Of a stretch of DNA of 64,000 nt, positions 1-11,685 are shown piece after piece. Position 1 is the stretch's first letter. Each line of letters opens with the position of its first letter. Origin of the DNA: Anadara kagoshimensis. Taxonomy: Eukaryota; Mollusca; Bivalvia; Arcoida; Arcidae. The stretch is from NCBI GenBank assembly GCA_021292105.1, contig CM037864.1, forward strand, positions 9,588,898 through 9,652,897. Reading direction: 5' to 3'. Below the pieces are notes generated by a model, which was given only the letters and a program-made list of their open reading frames with translations, was not told the origin of the DNA and did not search any database. The position numbers and the translations under genes are program-made.

Positions 1-641
1 TCGCCGTCTACGCACGTACCGCATAACCTCACAAAAGAGGGTACAATGTTGCTCGGCCTAGACTACTTGTCACAAAACCCCCACGATAGAGGGCGCGATG
101 TTACTTGGCCTACACTACTTACGACAAAACCCACAATAGAGGATGCAATGTTGCTTGGCCTAGACTACTTGTCACAAACCCCCACGATAGAGGGCTCGAT
201 GTTGCTTTGCCTACACTACTTACGACAAAACCCACAATAGAGGGTGCAATGTTGCTTGGCCTACACTTCTTACGACAAAACCCACGATAGAGGGTACAAT
301 GTTGCTTGGCCTAGACTTCTTGTCACAATACCAAAGATAGAGGGCATAATGTTGCTTGGCCTACACTACTTACTACAAAACCAAAGATACAGGGCATAAT
401 GTTGCTTGGCCTACACTACTTACCACAAAACCAAAGATAGAGGGCGCAATATTGCTTGGCCTACACTATTTACCACAAAACCCCACGATAGAGGGCGCAA
501 TGTTGCTTGGCCTACACTACTTACCACAAAACCCAAAATAAATGGCGCAATGTTGCTTTGCCTACTTTACTTACCACAAAACCCACAATAGAGGGCGCGA
601 TGTTACTTCGCCCATATTACATCAACACCTGCATTACTTAC
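1..641 (-). repeat. 50-bp tandem array of exon end plus splice donor (gene C)
   Basis: About 12 units of ~50 bp. Read on the minus strand, each carries the C-terminal ShK codons (A-K-Q-H-C to C-G-F-C equivalents) followed by GTAAGTAG or a decayed donor. The unit next to the real exon is longer (about 69 bp) and includes more exon sequence. Several units have lost the donor: plus-strand TACTTGTC in place of TACTTAC. The array reaches the left edge in a more diverged form. Confidence 0.9.
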
Positions 642-3600
642 TACAAAGTCCACAAAAGAGGCGGCAGTGTTGCTTCGCCCATTCTACATAAGGTCCCTCA
701 CACGCATATTTCGTATGCGCATGACAATTTGATATTGCATCAATGCAAGGTAATGGTTTTGTTACTTGCTGCTGACCTAAAGAAAGACGAAATTATTGAT
801 TCTATAACAAGTAACTAATTATTAAGACTAAATGGTTTATTTAAATGCAACTGCAATTCCTTGAACGACTTGGTGTAAGTGTGTTGACTTAAAATTATTC
901 ATACTTTTGTTTTTTGATATTCTGTGAAAATTTGGTGATTTTCACTGTTATGACCAGAGTGATTATGAATAGTACAGTAGTTGTATAGTGAGTTAGGAAC
1001 CTATTAGAGTGGTGGGAAATGATTATTTGCACAAACCACCATTTTTTGTTTACAATGACGACTGTCAAAACTGGTTACTGGGCATTTCACTTCAACCCAA
1101 TAAGACTTACTGTCCCAGTTTGATGTTTCTAACCAATTATTGCACCGAATCTACGAAATGGTAAGATAAAAATTTTATAGTCTTAAAAAGACACTTAAAC
1201 TATACATGTAGACACATTTCTGTCATTATGTAAGCATTGAACTGTCTAAAAAAGACGTGTATAGTGCTATAATTGCCATTGCCGTGCAAAACAAACTAAA
1301 AAAAGCGCGTTAGCACATTATGATAAGTTTGCTTTGCACGACAATGGCAGTTATAGCACTATAAACGCCATTTCGAGACAGTTCAATGGATACATTTACA
1401 TTTCCCATTTTTTGAAAATCTTATTTTGGTATTTTAATCCTAAATTAAACTTTAAAAAAACTGTCGCGTACGACATGTATTTCCAATCGCTGGAACAGCC
1501 AATCAATGACGTCACGCGTATAACCGCAAGGAAGAGATGAGTTACGTCACAGTAACAATTGCATTTATACTCCTATAACTGCCATCTGTTCTTAAACGAA
1601 GTTTAATGCATTAAAACATCACAAATGTAAATATATTCTATTCGTTCGTAAAATCTTTTCGGAAAAATAGTCATATCGAGGTCAAATCAAGATATTACAA
1701 ATGACTGATTTACCATAAAATGTCACATATGTTCATTGGTGTCGTAATAGTACTATTAAGGAGTAAACAACAATAACCAATGATACCTTAATATATGATG
1801 CAAAAATATTAGCTACAACATCTAACACATTCGAAGTGAGTGGATGGGTGAATGCAAACAATGGTAAAAGATGGAATATGTTATATATATTGTTGATAAT
1901 ATGATTAAAGTTACGGAACAGACTTGTCCAAAGTTTATTACTGGAGTTTCCAAAACAAGTTGAAATTCGTGTGCTGAGTTGTGGCTGAAGCGCACGGCAA
2001 GGATAGTAATTGGACGAAAAGCTAGAAAATAGCTACAGAAACGGTGTCGAGATAAAGCTTTTACGTGGTGATGAGATGAACAGTCGATATTAGCTTAGCG
2101 TTTAACTTACCCTATGTTTTTACTTTATTTGGACTTACCACCACAAAGTCCGCAATAACCGGCACAATTTTGCTTCGCCCAATCTAAATAAGGGTCCTGA
2201 CAAACCGATTTCCCGTAATCATTACAATTTGGTAGGCTACTAGTGCAGTTTGCACGTATAGCCTGCTTTGTAACTTGTCGTGTACCTATCGCCTGTTTTG
2301 TAACTTGTTGTGTAGCTAGAGAATAAAAAACAAAGATACTAATTCATGTCCAAACCACAATTCCAAAACTTGCAACTGTTGGTTCTAATTTTAATTTTCA
2401 CAAAAAAACTATACGAAAGCTAAAATGTTTTCCACTACAAGTTTTCAGTATAATAAACATTGTAAACATGTAAAATTCTATAGATGAAAAATATTACACC
2501 TCAATATAAATTCTAAGGGTGTATTTCGATATAATTCAATTACATGATCAAAAGGACAAATGCTCCCATCATGCAATAGATTTTCCCTGTAATATTTCAC
2601 CCTTCGGAACCTCTCTTTGAAAACCAAAGAAACGTTCTCGGTAAACGATCTAAAGCTCCATAAAAATTATCGCCTGCAGTCAGTCGGGGTTTTAACACTT
2701 AACATATACAAAATACTGTTTCGGAAAACCATAAATATAAACGAGTTATCGCCTTTTGAAAACCACAAAAAGACAAGACCGCATCCAGAAGTGAGTTAAA
2801 TTGATAATTCTTCAATTTTTCACTTTATCAAAGCCTTTTTATCAATTTTTGTATTTTTCTATTAAATGTGAAATAGTTTGGTTATTTCGGTTCAATAAAA
2901 CATTTATTGCTTACTTATGAGGGAGATTTGAAAGGTTTGTTCAACCTCGGAAAGCCATGCTCCCACCCGAGGGGAAAACCCTCATAAGTGGGCAATAAGC
3001 ACTATCTCGCTTCTTTATTGAAAAAATACGACTTAAATAGTCTCTATTTTAAACATATCAAATAAGATGGAACGTGTTTTGTTCCGTTAAGATTTCAATT
3101 AATCAAACATTTTTCAGATGCTATTATCGAAATAAATTGGTTTTTTACAATTTTGGTCCATGCACTACTAACGAGGATCTTAATGACAATCCAGTGTTGT
3201 GAAATTAACAATAGTATAAACACGCTCCAAACAGCAGCCAACATTCGTATCTTTTTAACGACAAAGGAGCTGGAGGTGGACGCTGTTTCGGAGCTTGTCG
3301 TACAATTTGAAATTACTTACTACAGAATCCGCAGAAATCAGCACAGTGTTGTTTTGCCCACACGTGATACGCTCCACTACATATTGTCTTATCATACAAG
3401 GTACAGTTTCCGATCTCGTCAGCACATGTCCCCAGGGATGGAGCAAGTGGTCCGGCTGTCGGAACTAAAACTGTACTAACTAGAACAACAAAATATAAAT
3501 ATTTTTATTCATTTATAAAATATTTTGTTCATTAATTTATATTTTTTATTAATTCAATATTTGTCATGAGTTAAATATATTGTTAATAAACTTATATTTT

Positions 3601-4425
3601 TCATTAATATAATATTTTTTTTATCAATTTAATATTTTTTCATCAATTTTTTATTTTGTAAATTTTGTTGATTAATTTAATTTGTTGTTCATTAATTACT
3701 TGTCATTAATAAAATGTAATTTTTCTTTATGTATTTTATTGAATAATTTCTTCAAATTTGGTATTATATTCAATTAAATTAAAATGGGATTTTGATATTT
3801 GAAGCTAAATACGTACTTGCCAATATATCAATGGACACAATGTAAAAAACCAAATACAAACAAACAGACCTATGTTTCTAAAAGCAAAGTGAAAACTAAA
3901 AAAAAAAAAACTTTGAAAACTGACAGATAAAGTTAAACATGTGAATTTACACCAGCAAAGTGGGACCGGGTGCTCCGGAAGGGTAAGTAACTTCTGTCTA
4001 GCAAGCTACACTCGTCATATGAGAAAACATTGAAAATGACATGAACCTATTGGACATTAAATATACCCCCAAGGTAATTTTAGATACAGAGACATAAAAT
4101 TAATCAACAATAGTGTAGAATTATAAAAACGATTTAGTAAATACAAACAGCTGATTATGAAACTAAGACTAGGACTAAAAATCACATCTAGTAATGTGGT
4201 TGAAATACTTCTACGGGACCCTAACCACATTACTTTTTATGCGTGACCAATGTAAACACTTAAATAGGAGGTACATAGCCTACCGGAGAAACTGGCACCA
4301 CTTCCCTGGTGAAAACTTACATGGTTAACCTAAATTGCCAGTTATAAAGTTTTTATTTTGTTTTTAGGTTGCGATTTGGACATGAATATTGTATGTTTAT
4401 GTTTTATACACACACACACACACAC

Positions 4426-4485
<60 letters not shown>

Positions 4486-5377
4486 CTAACCACATAATCC
4501 GCAGTAATCTTTACAATTTATTTCTGCCCATTTTTGATAGGTTCCGGTGCAGATCTTTGACCCGTATGACACACAGTTACCAACCCTATCTTTACATGTT
4601 TGGGTGGCACCAGATGTGCTTAATACTACAACTATGAATAAGGTTAAAGATACTATAGATTATACATCCTACAGAACGAACTACTATAAATCTATTGTAA
4701 TTTCACGGGTTCAAATTATCACGGGTTTGTAATTCCCTATCATTTCGTGGGCTGTAATAGTCGCGTGTTTTAGGAGACCAACTTTGATATGGAGAACATA
4801 GATTATTTAACGCTTGGTACAAATTTTCGCGCAAAATTTACGTCCACAAATAAGCAAAGATTAGTACTAAACGAATAAACTACACTTACAGTACATTGGA
4901 GGTTTCAGCGTGTCTGATTGGATGAACAACTCCCATCAAAACAGAAATATTGTGTTATTTGCTTTACATTTTCATCTGTGATTCTGTTTCATCAAACATT
5001 TCATCTAGCACTAAATCAGCTAAACTAGTCGATTTTTGCTTGGCATGAGGGAGATCGTTGGCTCGAACCCGGTCTGTCCAAAAATTTAAAATATACAGTT
5101 GGTGGTTTTTGCTAAACATACGGCATTTAGAATTAAAACTCCGTGACGGGGTCCTTTGGAAGACACCGTAAAAAATCGGGCCATTACGAGGCATGTTAAA
5201 AAACTTCCCTGCATATTAATTGCCATGTACGCACTGTAAGATTCAACATTTCTGCCAATACATATATATAGCTGTTGATGAGAGGCGCTTTTAACAGTGA
5301 GCACACCCTTTAGATCCACCGAGGCCCATGTACTTACGAGAGAATGTACTTATGATCACTGTAGCTGCAAGAGTCAT
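634..5377 (-). CDS. ShK gene C: secreted protein with four ShK domains
   Basis: Five exons in transcription order: 5338-5377, 4491-4631, 3321-3479, 2139-2315 and 642-776, with a possible read-through stop at 634-636. All introns are phase 1 and the joined frame stays open for 219 codons plus stop. Exon 1 encodes a 13-residue hydrophobic leader; each later exon encodes one six-cysteine ShK domain (C-x6-C-x7-C-x11-C-x3-C-x2-C) with a Y-x-x-W-A core. A short Gln/Thr/Lys-rich linker precedes domain 3. The gene is a segmental duplicate of the one at 11678-16052. ShK (SXC) domains are disulfide-rich extracellular modules of many animal secreted proteins. I cannot assign a partner or activity. The 3' end is uncertain: the last exon may read through its donor to a stop, or splice to an exon left of the window. 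Confidence 0.8.
642..776 (-). CDS. ShK gene C exon 5 (ShK domain 4), source of the 50-bp array
   Basis: A 135-bp exon with acceptor TTTAG. Six cysteines at spacing 6-7-11-3-2 and an E-W-A-K core. The exon ends in phase 1 before GTAAGTAA, so failure to splice gives Ser-Lys-stop directly after the complete domain. The last ~45 bp of this exon with the donor recur about 12 times at 1-641. Confidence 0.8.
1236..1390. repeat. Fold-back (MITE-like) element
   Basis: Inverted arms of about 60 bp. The left arm runs from TTGAACTGTCTA through TATAGTGCTATAATTGCC and TTGCCGTGCAAAAC; the right arm is its near complement, ending GACAGTTCAA. It lies in the gene C locus and is absent from the aligned position of the gene B copy (about 12320), so it was inserted or lost after the duplication. 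Confidence 0.75.
1935..2110. repeat. Short inverted-repeat element, AGCTTAGCG(T)TTAAAC family
   Basis: Degraded copy of the family seen more intact at 43095-43305 and 63420-63640. The same element sits at the matching place in the gene B copy (13010-13200), so it predates the duplication. Confidence 0.5.
2139..2315 (-). CDS. ShK gene C exon 4 (ShK domain 3)
   Basis: A 177-bp exon opening with a twice-repeated Q-V-T-K-Q-A-I linker, then six cysteines at spacing 6-7-11-3-2. It is one codon longer than its gene B copy (13219-13392). Donor GTAAGT, phase 1. Confidence 0.85.
3321..3479 (-). CDS. ShK gene C exon 3 (ShK domain 2)
   Basis: A 159-bp exon, nearly identical to gene B 14262-14420 and close to gene A 31416-31574. 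A Pro/Ala/Leu-rich lead-in is followed by six cysteines at spacing 6-7-11-3-2. Donor GTAAGT, phase 1. Confidence 0.85.
3845..4160. repeat. Interspersed repeat family B (CATGTCCAAATCACAATCC type)
   Basis: Gene C copy of an approximately 300-bp element with recognisable blocks: A-rich start, CAGCAAAGTGGGACCGGGTGCTCC, a GCTAGCTACA block and an AAATATA-CC-AAGG block. Other copies: 14800-15075, 26090-26650, 33215-33440, 51340-51690, 52800-52990, 54600-54930 and 58495-58670. Confidence 0.6.
4407..4487. repeat. (CA)n(GA)n microsatellite
   Basis: Compound dinucleotide repeat lying directly against the exon 2 donor of gene C. The equivalent tract in gene B is at 15308-15386. Confidence 0.95.
4491..4631 (-). 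CDS. ShK gene C exon 2 (ShK domain 1)
   Basis: A 141-bp exon with acceptor ATAG. It has six cysteines at spacing 6-7-11-3-2 with a Y-x-x-W-A core. The donor is GTTAGT, whereas gene B has GTAAGT at this place. A (TC)n(TG)n tract starts right after the donor. Confidence 0.8.
5338..5377 (-). CDS. ShK gene C exon 1 (signal peptide)
   Basis: An ATG followed by 13 hydrophobic or small residues and a consensus donor GTAAGT in phase 1. It aligns with the first exons of gene B (16013-16052) and gene A (34524-34563), all exactly 40 bp. An upstream in-frame methionine is not needed. The identical length and shared core (ATV-hydrophobic) across three loci support this start. Confidence 0.75.
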
Positions 5378-5404
5378 GGTTTAGACTTATAAGATGTGTC
5401 CTAA

Positions 5405-5460
5405 CTGGTTAACATAAAATATAAATGTGCAAAGATAACATAGCTAGGTCAGATCATGAT
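5405..5460 (-). promoter_or_regulatory. Putative core promoter of ShK gene C
   Basis: A TATA-like stretch (minus-strand TTTATATTTTATG) lies at 5413-5427, about 40 bp from the ATG. A conserved block, ATCATGATCTGACCTA, occupies 5445-5460. The same block lies upstream of the start codons of genes B and A. The assignment is inferred from position and conservation. Confidence 0.5.
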
Positions 5461-5534
5461 CCATCTGCCAACAGTCACAGCACTGTACGGGTCATAAATG
5501 GGTAGGGTTCAGATAAAACGAAATCAGAACTTAC

Positions 5535-5875
5535 AATTTGTAATTAATTGAATGGTGTTTTACGTCGCAGATAAAAATATGTCATTGATATCGAGTCTTT
5601 ACTATCTATAGGTGAAATATTTTTTTACCCTTGAAATGCGCTCAGGACAATATACAGGGAGAATTCTTTAACCTTCCACGCCTGTTGTGACAATGGGCAT
5701 CGTTTTTTCAGGTCTCTTCCGATGGGCCCCATGACATTTATTTCTAATTGTCGAGTGCTAGGCGAAAGAACTGTCACTACCAGTCTTGGTTAGACCCGAC
5801 CGGGGTTCAAACCCACGATATCATACATATAAAGCGAGAACTCTACCTACTGAGCAACCATAGTGGTGGTCATCA
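5535..5875 (-). mobile_element. tRNA-derived SINE, family 1
   Basis: On the minus strand the tRNA-like head lies at the high-coordinate end with a box-B-like GGTTTGAACCC. A body containing the TCGCCTAGCACTCGACAA region follows, then a tail related to CGTAAAACACCATTCAATTA. The matching copy in the gene B locus is split by a fold-back insertion (16255-17900). Confidence 0.7.
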
Positions 5876-5906
5876 TTTGTAGGGCGTTATTTTTACAACG
5901 CTGAAG

Positions 5907-6134
5907 GTAAAGGCAAACAGCATTGACCTGTCCATTTGACCTTTGGTTTGAATATTATCATGGACAACTACATTTATGTATTGGGAACACGTGGTTCTTC
6001 TACATCATTGAAAACACACAATGCGTATGCATAACTTGCAAATTCGAACACAATCTATGAATTTGGTGGATCATTAAATATGAATATTCCTCATGGAATT
6101 TTAAGTCAACAGGTCACTGCGGTCAGTGTTGATT
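5907..6134. mobile_element. MITE-A copy (inverted GGCAAACAACATTGACCTG ends)
   Basis: Both ends carry versions of GGCAAACARCATTGACCTG in inverted orientation, about 230 bp apart, with no coding capacity. Other copies are listed separately. Confidence 0.6.
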
Positions 6135-7239
6135 GGTCGTGATAATCGTCAGAATCAACCTGTTAAATGAAAAGAACATGTATAAATTTAAGCTTCGGAG
6201 TAATAAGATATTAACATTAAGGACTTCAGAGAGCCTTAATTTTAAGATATTCTCCAGGACTTCACATAGTGTTAATCCTAATAATTCAGAGGCGTTAATA
6301 TTAATATTACAGTTTACTTTTACATCTTTGATGCGTTTAAGTGACTTAGTAACTTAATGTTGTTTTGCTCCCAAGACATTATTTTTTCCACTTAATTTTT
6401 GATGTAGACTGATTCCACAATGACCAAACTAAAAAACTAAGAAGAAGATGAAACAACAAAAACAAGTCTAGAATTATAATAAGTACAAAACCCACTGACC
6501 TTCTGTAAACGAACTAACAAAATTTCTCGCACTAGGATCAACTTTAAGCCTTATTGGGTTTCCAACATTAACACTCTGAGATTGTTAGATAAATAACATT
6601 TGCTATGTGTGTGTTTTTTCAGCTGCGAGATTCCTTTTTTCTATTAAGCATCATTATCTTTTATTTATGGTCTTATAAAATATGTATAGGGTATAATAAA
6701 CAAGGTGAATTTATAGTTTTTCTGTCCAAGAGTAAAGTATCAAGGATTCTAATATGGTGATCACTTATGGAATAATGAACATTAATATTTCAGATCCTTA
6801 TGATTTATTTCTTTCTCTCAAGAAAACAAATATTAGAATATGTGGTGGTTTTAAATATGTTCGTCTTTGATGTGTAATATAAGGGGTTACCACGGTGACC
6901 GAGCGTGGGGTTATGGATTGCTACACTGAGCAAATTTGTCAGTTTAGTTGCAAAAGGTTGGTGGTTTCTTAAAGGTACTCTGCTTGTCCTCACCAATTTC
7001 AGAATTACCCGAAGTGAAAAATTCTTGACTGTCAGAGGCGCAAAACATCAGGGCCCGGTTGCACAAATCTGAATTAAGTTTTATTTAATGGTTAAACCAT
7101 AATAAACCAATTTTTCATTAACCCAACTGTTGCACAAAGCGTTTTAATACATATTGGTACACTTTAATTTTCTAATCTTATATATTATAGATAGGTTACA
7201 CAGCTATAACCTCTTATAAGTTTGTTTGTATATAATTTA

Positions 7240-7450
7240 CATATTATACCAGTTTTAACTTTACTGCACTAGACTGCCGTTTCGGGATACAATTCCTCAT
7301 TAGTAGTGCTAAGACAAAATTAAGAAACAAGATTGAAAAGATACCAAAAGGACTAAAATATATTTTACCAATACTTTACATGAGGGGGTATACCTTTGAG
7401 GAATTTCAAATTTTAACTAGCAGCAAATTTAGACAATAGTATCAGTGAAT
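7240..7450. repeat. Interspersed repeat family D
   Basis: Shares TTATACCAGT, a CACTAGAC-GCCGTTTCGG block, CAGTAGTGCT and later blocks with 47975-48245 and 50865-51130. Origin unknown. Confidence 0.55.
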
Positions 7451-7489
7451 TGTTATCCAAAATTGATACAAGAAGCCTGGGGGGGGGGG

Positions 7490-7740
7490 GGTCGTTAGCT
7501 GAGTGGTCTAAAGCGCACACTTGCGGATCAGAGCGCCTCTCGTCGCCTAGGTTCAAATCCCACTGGAAACAGAACCTAGTATGAGTACATTTGTTAGTTC
7601 ACTGGCCTAAGGTCGGTGGTTGTCTCCCGTTACTCCTGTTTCCCCACCATTTCATATTTAACCGTCTCGATATAAGTTATGGATTCGTGACTCGAGCGTT
7701 TACTCCACTCGATACTTTGTTTCATTCAAAAGTCATGTGG
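7490..7740 (+). mobile_element. tRNA-like SINE (third type)
   Basis: Box-A-like TTAGCTGAGTGG and box-B-like GGTTCAAATCC are spaced as in a tRNA with a long variable arm, but the acceptor ends do not pair. A non-tRNA body follows. It is therefore read as a SINE and not a working tRNA gene. Confidence 0.5.
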
Positions 7741-7805
7741 ATACACACATCTTTAGTATACCGAGTGACCTAAAATACTGATACTTTATGTACGAAATAC
7801 AATAT

Positions 7806-7936
7806 ACAGGCAAACAACATTGACCTGTCCGCTTGACATTTCATTTGGAATATTCGGACTAACATTATACTTGTCTATGATAAATATTTAAATTAAAGGT
7901 AAAATGGACAGGCCATGACCAATGTTATTTTCCTAT
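7806..7936. mobile_element. MITE-A short copy
   Basis: About 130 bp with inverted ends: AGGCAAACAACATTGACCTG at the left, and a complement ending CAATGTTATTTTCCTAT at the right. Confidence 0.6.
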
Positions 7937-8410
7937 ACACCCTTCCGATAAATCGCGACACCTGGCGGGAGTGCAATGATTGGTAGTAGAATGTGACGTC
8001 ATACAGAGAGTTATGAAAAGGAAATACTAGCATTTCGTATTTTCCCTCAATATAATATTGTTTTAAAATTAAATATTAAATTTCAATTTTAATTACATAT
8101 CGCTGGTATTTTATTCCAGAAAATAGTTTGAAATTAATATATTTTTTCATTAAAAATTTTAAAAATTCATTTTAATTGTTACATAATAATAACTGTTCCA
8201 TGACATATTTGATATTGTAATACCAAGTCATGGGCAGTCATTCGGAACTAATTAGGGCACTGATTTTGATTACCTAAATTACAGGAGAGAAAATGTTTCG
8301 GTCCAACCTAAGGACAATTTGCTTATGCATGAATGAATCCAGGTGTGTCAAAAGTAGCCTAAGCTTTTCGTTAATCTCAGAAGATTCTCAGTCGGTAGAA
8401 TTATTTAAAC

Positions 8411-8415
8411 GAGAG

Positions 8416-8463
<48 letters not shown>
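8411..8463. repeat. (GA)n microsatellite
   Basis: Near-perfect dinucleotide run. Confidence 0.95.
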
Positions 8464-8470
<7 letters not shown>

Positions 8471-9780
8471 CGCTACAAAAATTGCAGTTTAAATATTCTG
8501 TAACTCGGTGAATAATTATATAATCGAACAAATTATTTATCCGAAAAATTTATAACTAGTCATGGGATAATTATTTATTCGACATTTTGAAACTTAACAT
8601 AATTGTGTTACAGTTTAAAGATGATAAATATAATAATAAACATCGCATAATTAGTATTAAAAGTTATTTATTTATTTATTTTAATTTTTATACTTTTTGT
8701 TTCTGACAAATAAGTATAATATAGCCAAAGCAGAGATACTACATTACATGAGAATAAATGAGATATTTCTCACTGTGTATTATAATCAGGTGTTGCCTTG
8801 TCCATCTCGTAATGGAGGTAAGCGTACTTGTATTTTCCTGTTAATTGCAAACTGGATTAATGAAACCAATTAAAAGTCCTATTTTTTAAGTCAACATAGG
8901 TAAGGATGCCATCATTTCTACTTAGAATCAGTTGTTATTTATTTAAATTTGACCGAAATTTTAACCATACAACCAAAATTTCAATGTTGTTTTTTGTTTT
9001 TGTTTTTTTTAATATTTTTATTAATAATTTTGAAAATAAATTTTCAGAACCTTTAACATTTTTAGCATTACCGGGTCTTTCTTCAATTAAAGTTTAATCC
9101 GTTGAACAATGATTTTTAAATACAACTTTAAGATGTCGCTAATTTGTAATCACAGGAAAATTTAAGATTTCAAATTATTTTGACTATCAATTATGTATCT
9201 GAATTGTCTAATTTATATCAATATTGTGTAATAAAGTTTTATGAGAATTCCGATTTTATAAAATAAATAAAAATAAATAATAAAAAAGTGGAAGGTGAAC
9301 GTTTGTAGTAATTTGAATAAAAAATTAAAATATTTCCAGTCGGATAAAAATATGAATTTCAAATGTACTTGAGGGTAATTAAATAGTCCAAGATATTAAT
9401 AAATATACGTACATTTATTTCATATTTTTCAAATTTGAACATTTACAAATTGCAGTTTTCTAGTAAAAATTAAACTTGTCATTTTGTTGAAGAAATTACA
9501 ACAACAAATTCTACACAATCCTTAACAATGTTAAGTGTCTTTTCGGATGTTTAAAATTTGTTTAATTAGCCCATTCATAATTTGTCATTTGTAATTTTTT
9601 TAAAGTAATATTCGCTTTGTCGGTTTATCATCTCACCTGTAGCTTACATATGACACCTAACAGATACTCGAACTGAGTGAATATACTGTGTCGATAGATA
9701 GCCTTCCCGGTGTGACGTCATATCAAGAGCGATAACCAGTTTCCGGCTATTTCTGGAAGGGTGTATACTTAAAGTTGTTG

Positions 9781-10010
9781 TATATGAAAACAACATTGAC
9801 CTTTCCGCTTCACCTTAAATCTAAATATTTACTATGGACCAGCACATAAGAGAAAACAAGGTTTTATTTGGTCTGTATCATAAGTAACATGCATTGTTTA
9901 TACGAAGTAACTGGGAATTCTAACACTACCTATGTATTTAGTTGATCATCACATATGATTATTCCTAATGAAAGGTCAACTAGATAGGTCAGGGTTGTTG
10001 TCTTATAACA
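9781..10010. mobile_element. MITE-A copy
   Basis: Inverted ends (AACAACATTGACCT at the left; AGGTCAGGGTTGTTGTC at the right) about 230 bp apart. Confidence 0.55.
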
Positions 10011-10034
10011 GTGCATATCGATACCTTCATTGAT

Positions 10035-10305
10035 TAATTGATTTTATTAAAAATGGATGGATATGAATATGATTTCCATTTATCAGGATGTCACCAGCAA
10101 TAGGCGAAGTGGCAGAAAATTTCAACCTTTGCAGTGAGCTAAGGGCAATGTGTAGATAAAGTTCTTTAATGTACTATGCCTACAGTGAAACGTGGCAACG
10201 GTTTCTAATGTTTCTTTCGAAGGACACTGTGGCTTTCATTACTAAATACCATTTGCTTGGCAAGAAACATTCGAAGCCCATACCACTGAGCTACCATAGC
10301 GATCG
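10035..10305 (-). mobile_element. Degraded tRNA-derived SINE, family 1
   Basis: Retains the family order on the minus strand (CCACTGAGCTACC head at the right, GTCACCAGC-AATAGGCGAAG block toward the left) with many changes. Confidence 0.5.
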
Positions 10306-10932
10306 AGACCTTGACAATATTTAAATATTATTTATCCTGAATTGGTAAAAAAGACAACCTATCCTAATTTTCAATTTTACGTCAATCATGTCGATATGAG
10401 AAACAAAATAGGCCATCAATCATCAACAAATTATACTACAAAGGAATTTTTTTATTACAACAACTTTTAAACAATATATGTTTTAAAAATGATCAAACAA
10501 CCGAAATATAGAGGCCTGTTTGTGGATTTGTATGATAAAAACGAAAAAAAATAGAACGTTGGGGGACCAAATCTCTGTATTCTTATGGCGTGTTAAAAGC
10601 AAAGTTCAATTGAAATTGACCTCGATTTTTCAAACAAAACTCCACCTGATATCTTTTGTAAATTATTGTTTGTTACTATCAGACCAGAGTATCGTCAAAA
10701 GTGTTGTCTTATTAGCCAACCAAGTTGATGGGAGAAGCTGTAAAGAAATTGTTAAATAGATTAGTTAAATGATTTCATTGGAGATCTTCTCTGTTTTAAC
10801 ACACACACACACACACACACACCACACACACACACATGCTCTCAAATAACAACCACCTCTCCATATGTGTGCGATAATCAGTGATCCCAAAATGCGTTTG
10901 TGATTTCTTCTTTGGCTAATGAATTCTAATCG

Positions 10933-10938
10933 TTTATT
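10933..10938 (-). promoter_or_regulatory. Candidate polyadenylation signal for ShK gene B
   Basis: AATAAA on the minus strand, about 35 bp beyond the last unit of the 50-bp array. If the transcript ends here, the whole array would be 3' UTR. AATAAA is common in AT-rich DNA, so the support is positional only. Confidence 0.35.
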
Positions 10939-10972
10939 GTTTGATGCACTTGTTTGCCTTCGCTGTTGACTG

Positions 10973-11685
10973 GTCTACACTACTTACCACAAAACCACTA
11001 ATAGAGGGCACAATGTTGACTGGCCTTTTTTTAGCTGCCTTCTTCTACATAAAAGATTATCACTCCATGCTTTGCTCATGCTTAAATACCCTACGCACGA
11101 ACCACAATAGAGGACTCAAGTTTGTATTGCCTAAATTACTAAATACAAAACCACAGATAGATGGCGCAATGTTGCTTGGCCTACACTACTTACCACTAAA
11201 CCACCAATAGAGGGCGCAATGTTGCTTGGCTTACACTACGTAACACAAAACCCACAATAGAGGGCGCAATGTTGTTTTGCCTACACTATTTACCACAAAA
11301 CCACCGGTAGAGGGCGTAATATTGCTTGGCATACAATACTTACCACAAAACCGACAATAGAGGGCGCAATGTTACTTGGCATTCACTACTGACCACAAAA
11401 CCCATGATAGAGGGCACATTGTTGCTTGGCGTACACTACTTACCACTAAACCCACGGCAGAGGACACAATAATGCTTCATATAAACTACTTACCACAGAA
11501 CCCATAATAGAGTTACTTTGCCCATACTACATCAACACCTGCATTCCTTCCTGCAAATTTCGCAAAAGAGGATGCAGCCTTGCTTCATCCATGTTACATA
11601 AACTTCTACATTACTTACCACAATGTCCACAAAAGAGAACACAGTGTTGCTTCGCCCATGTTACATAAACTTCTGCATTACTTAC
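10973..11685 (-). repeat. 50-bp tandem array of exon end plus splice donor (gene B)
   Basis: About 12-13 units. Nearest the exon (11512-11685) the units are about 67-69 bp; farther out most are 50 bp. Each carries the cysteine-rich end of the ShK exon and usually GTAAGT (plus-strand ACTTAC). One unit near 11013-11110 carries extra unrelated sequence. Confidence 0.9.

Larger units (their letters stand above)
5876..10950. other. Intergenic repeats between gene C and gene B
   Basis: No coding exon recognised. Contents: inverted-repeat elements at 5907-6134, 7806-7936 and 9781-10010; a family D repeat at 7240-7450; a tRNA-like SINE at 7490-7740; a (GA)n tract at 8411-8463; a degraded family 1 SINE at 10035-10305; and (CA)n at 10800-10838. 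The remainder is plain AT-rich DNA. Confidence 0.6.

Noticed and set aside
7490..7575. Functional tRNA gene
   Set aside because: Box-A and box-B-like blocks are present but the acceptor ends do not pair and a SINE-type body follows.
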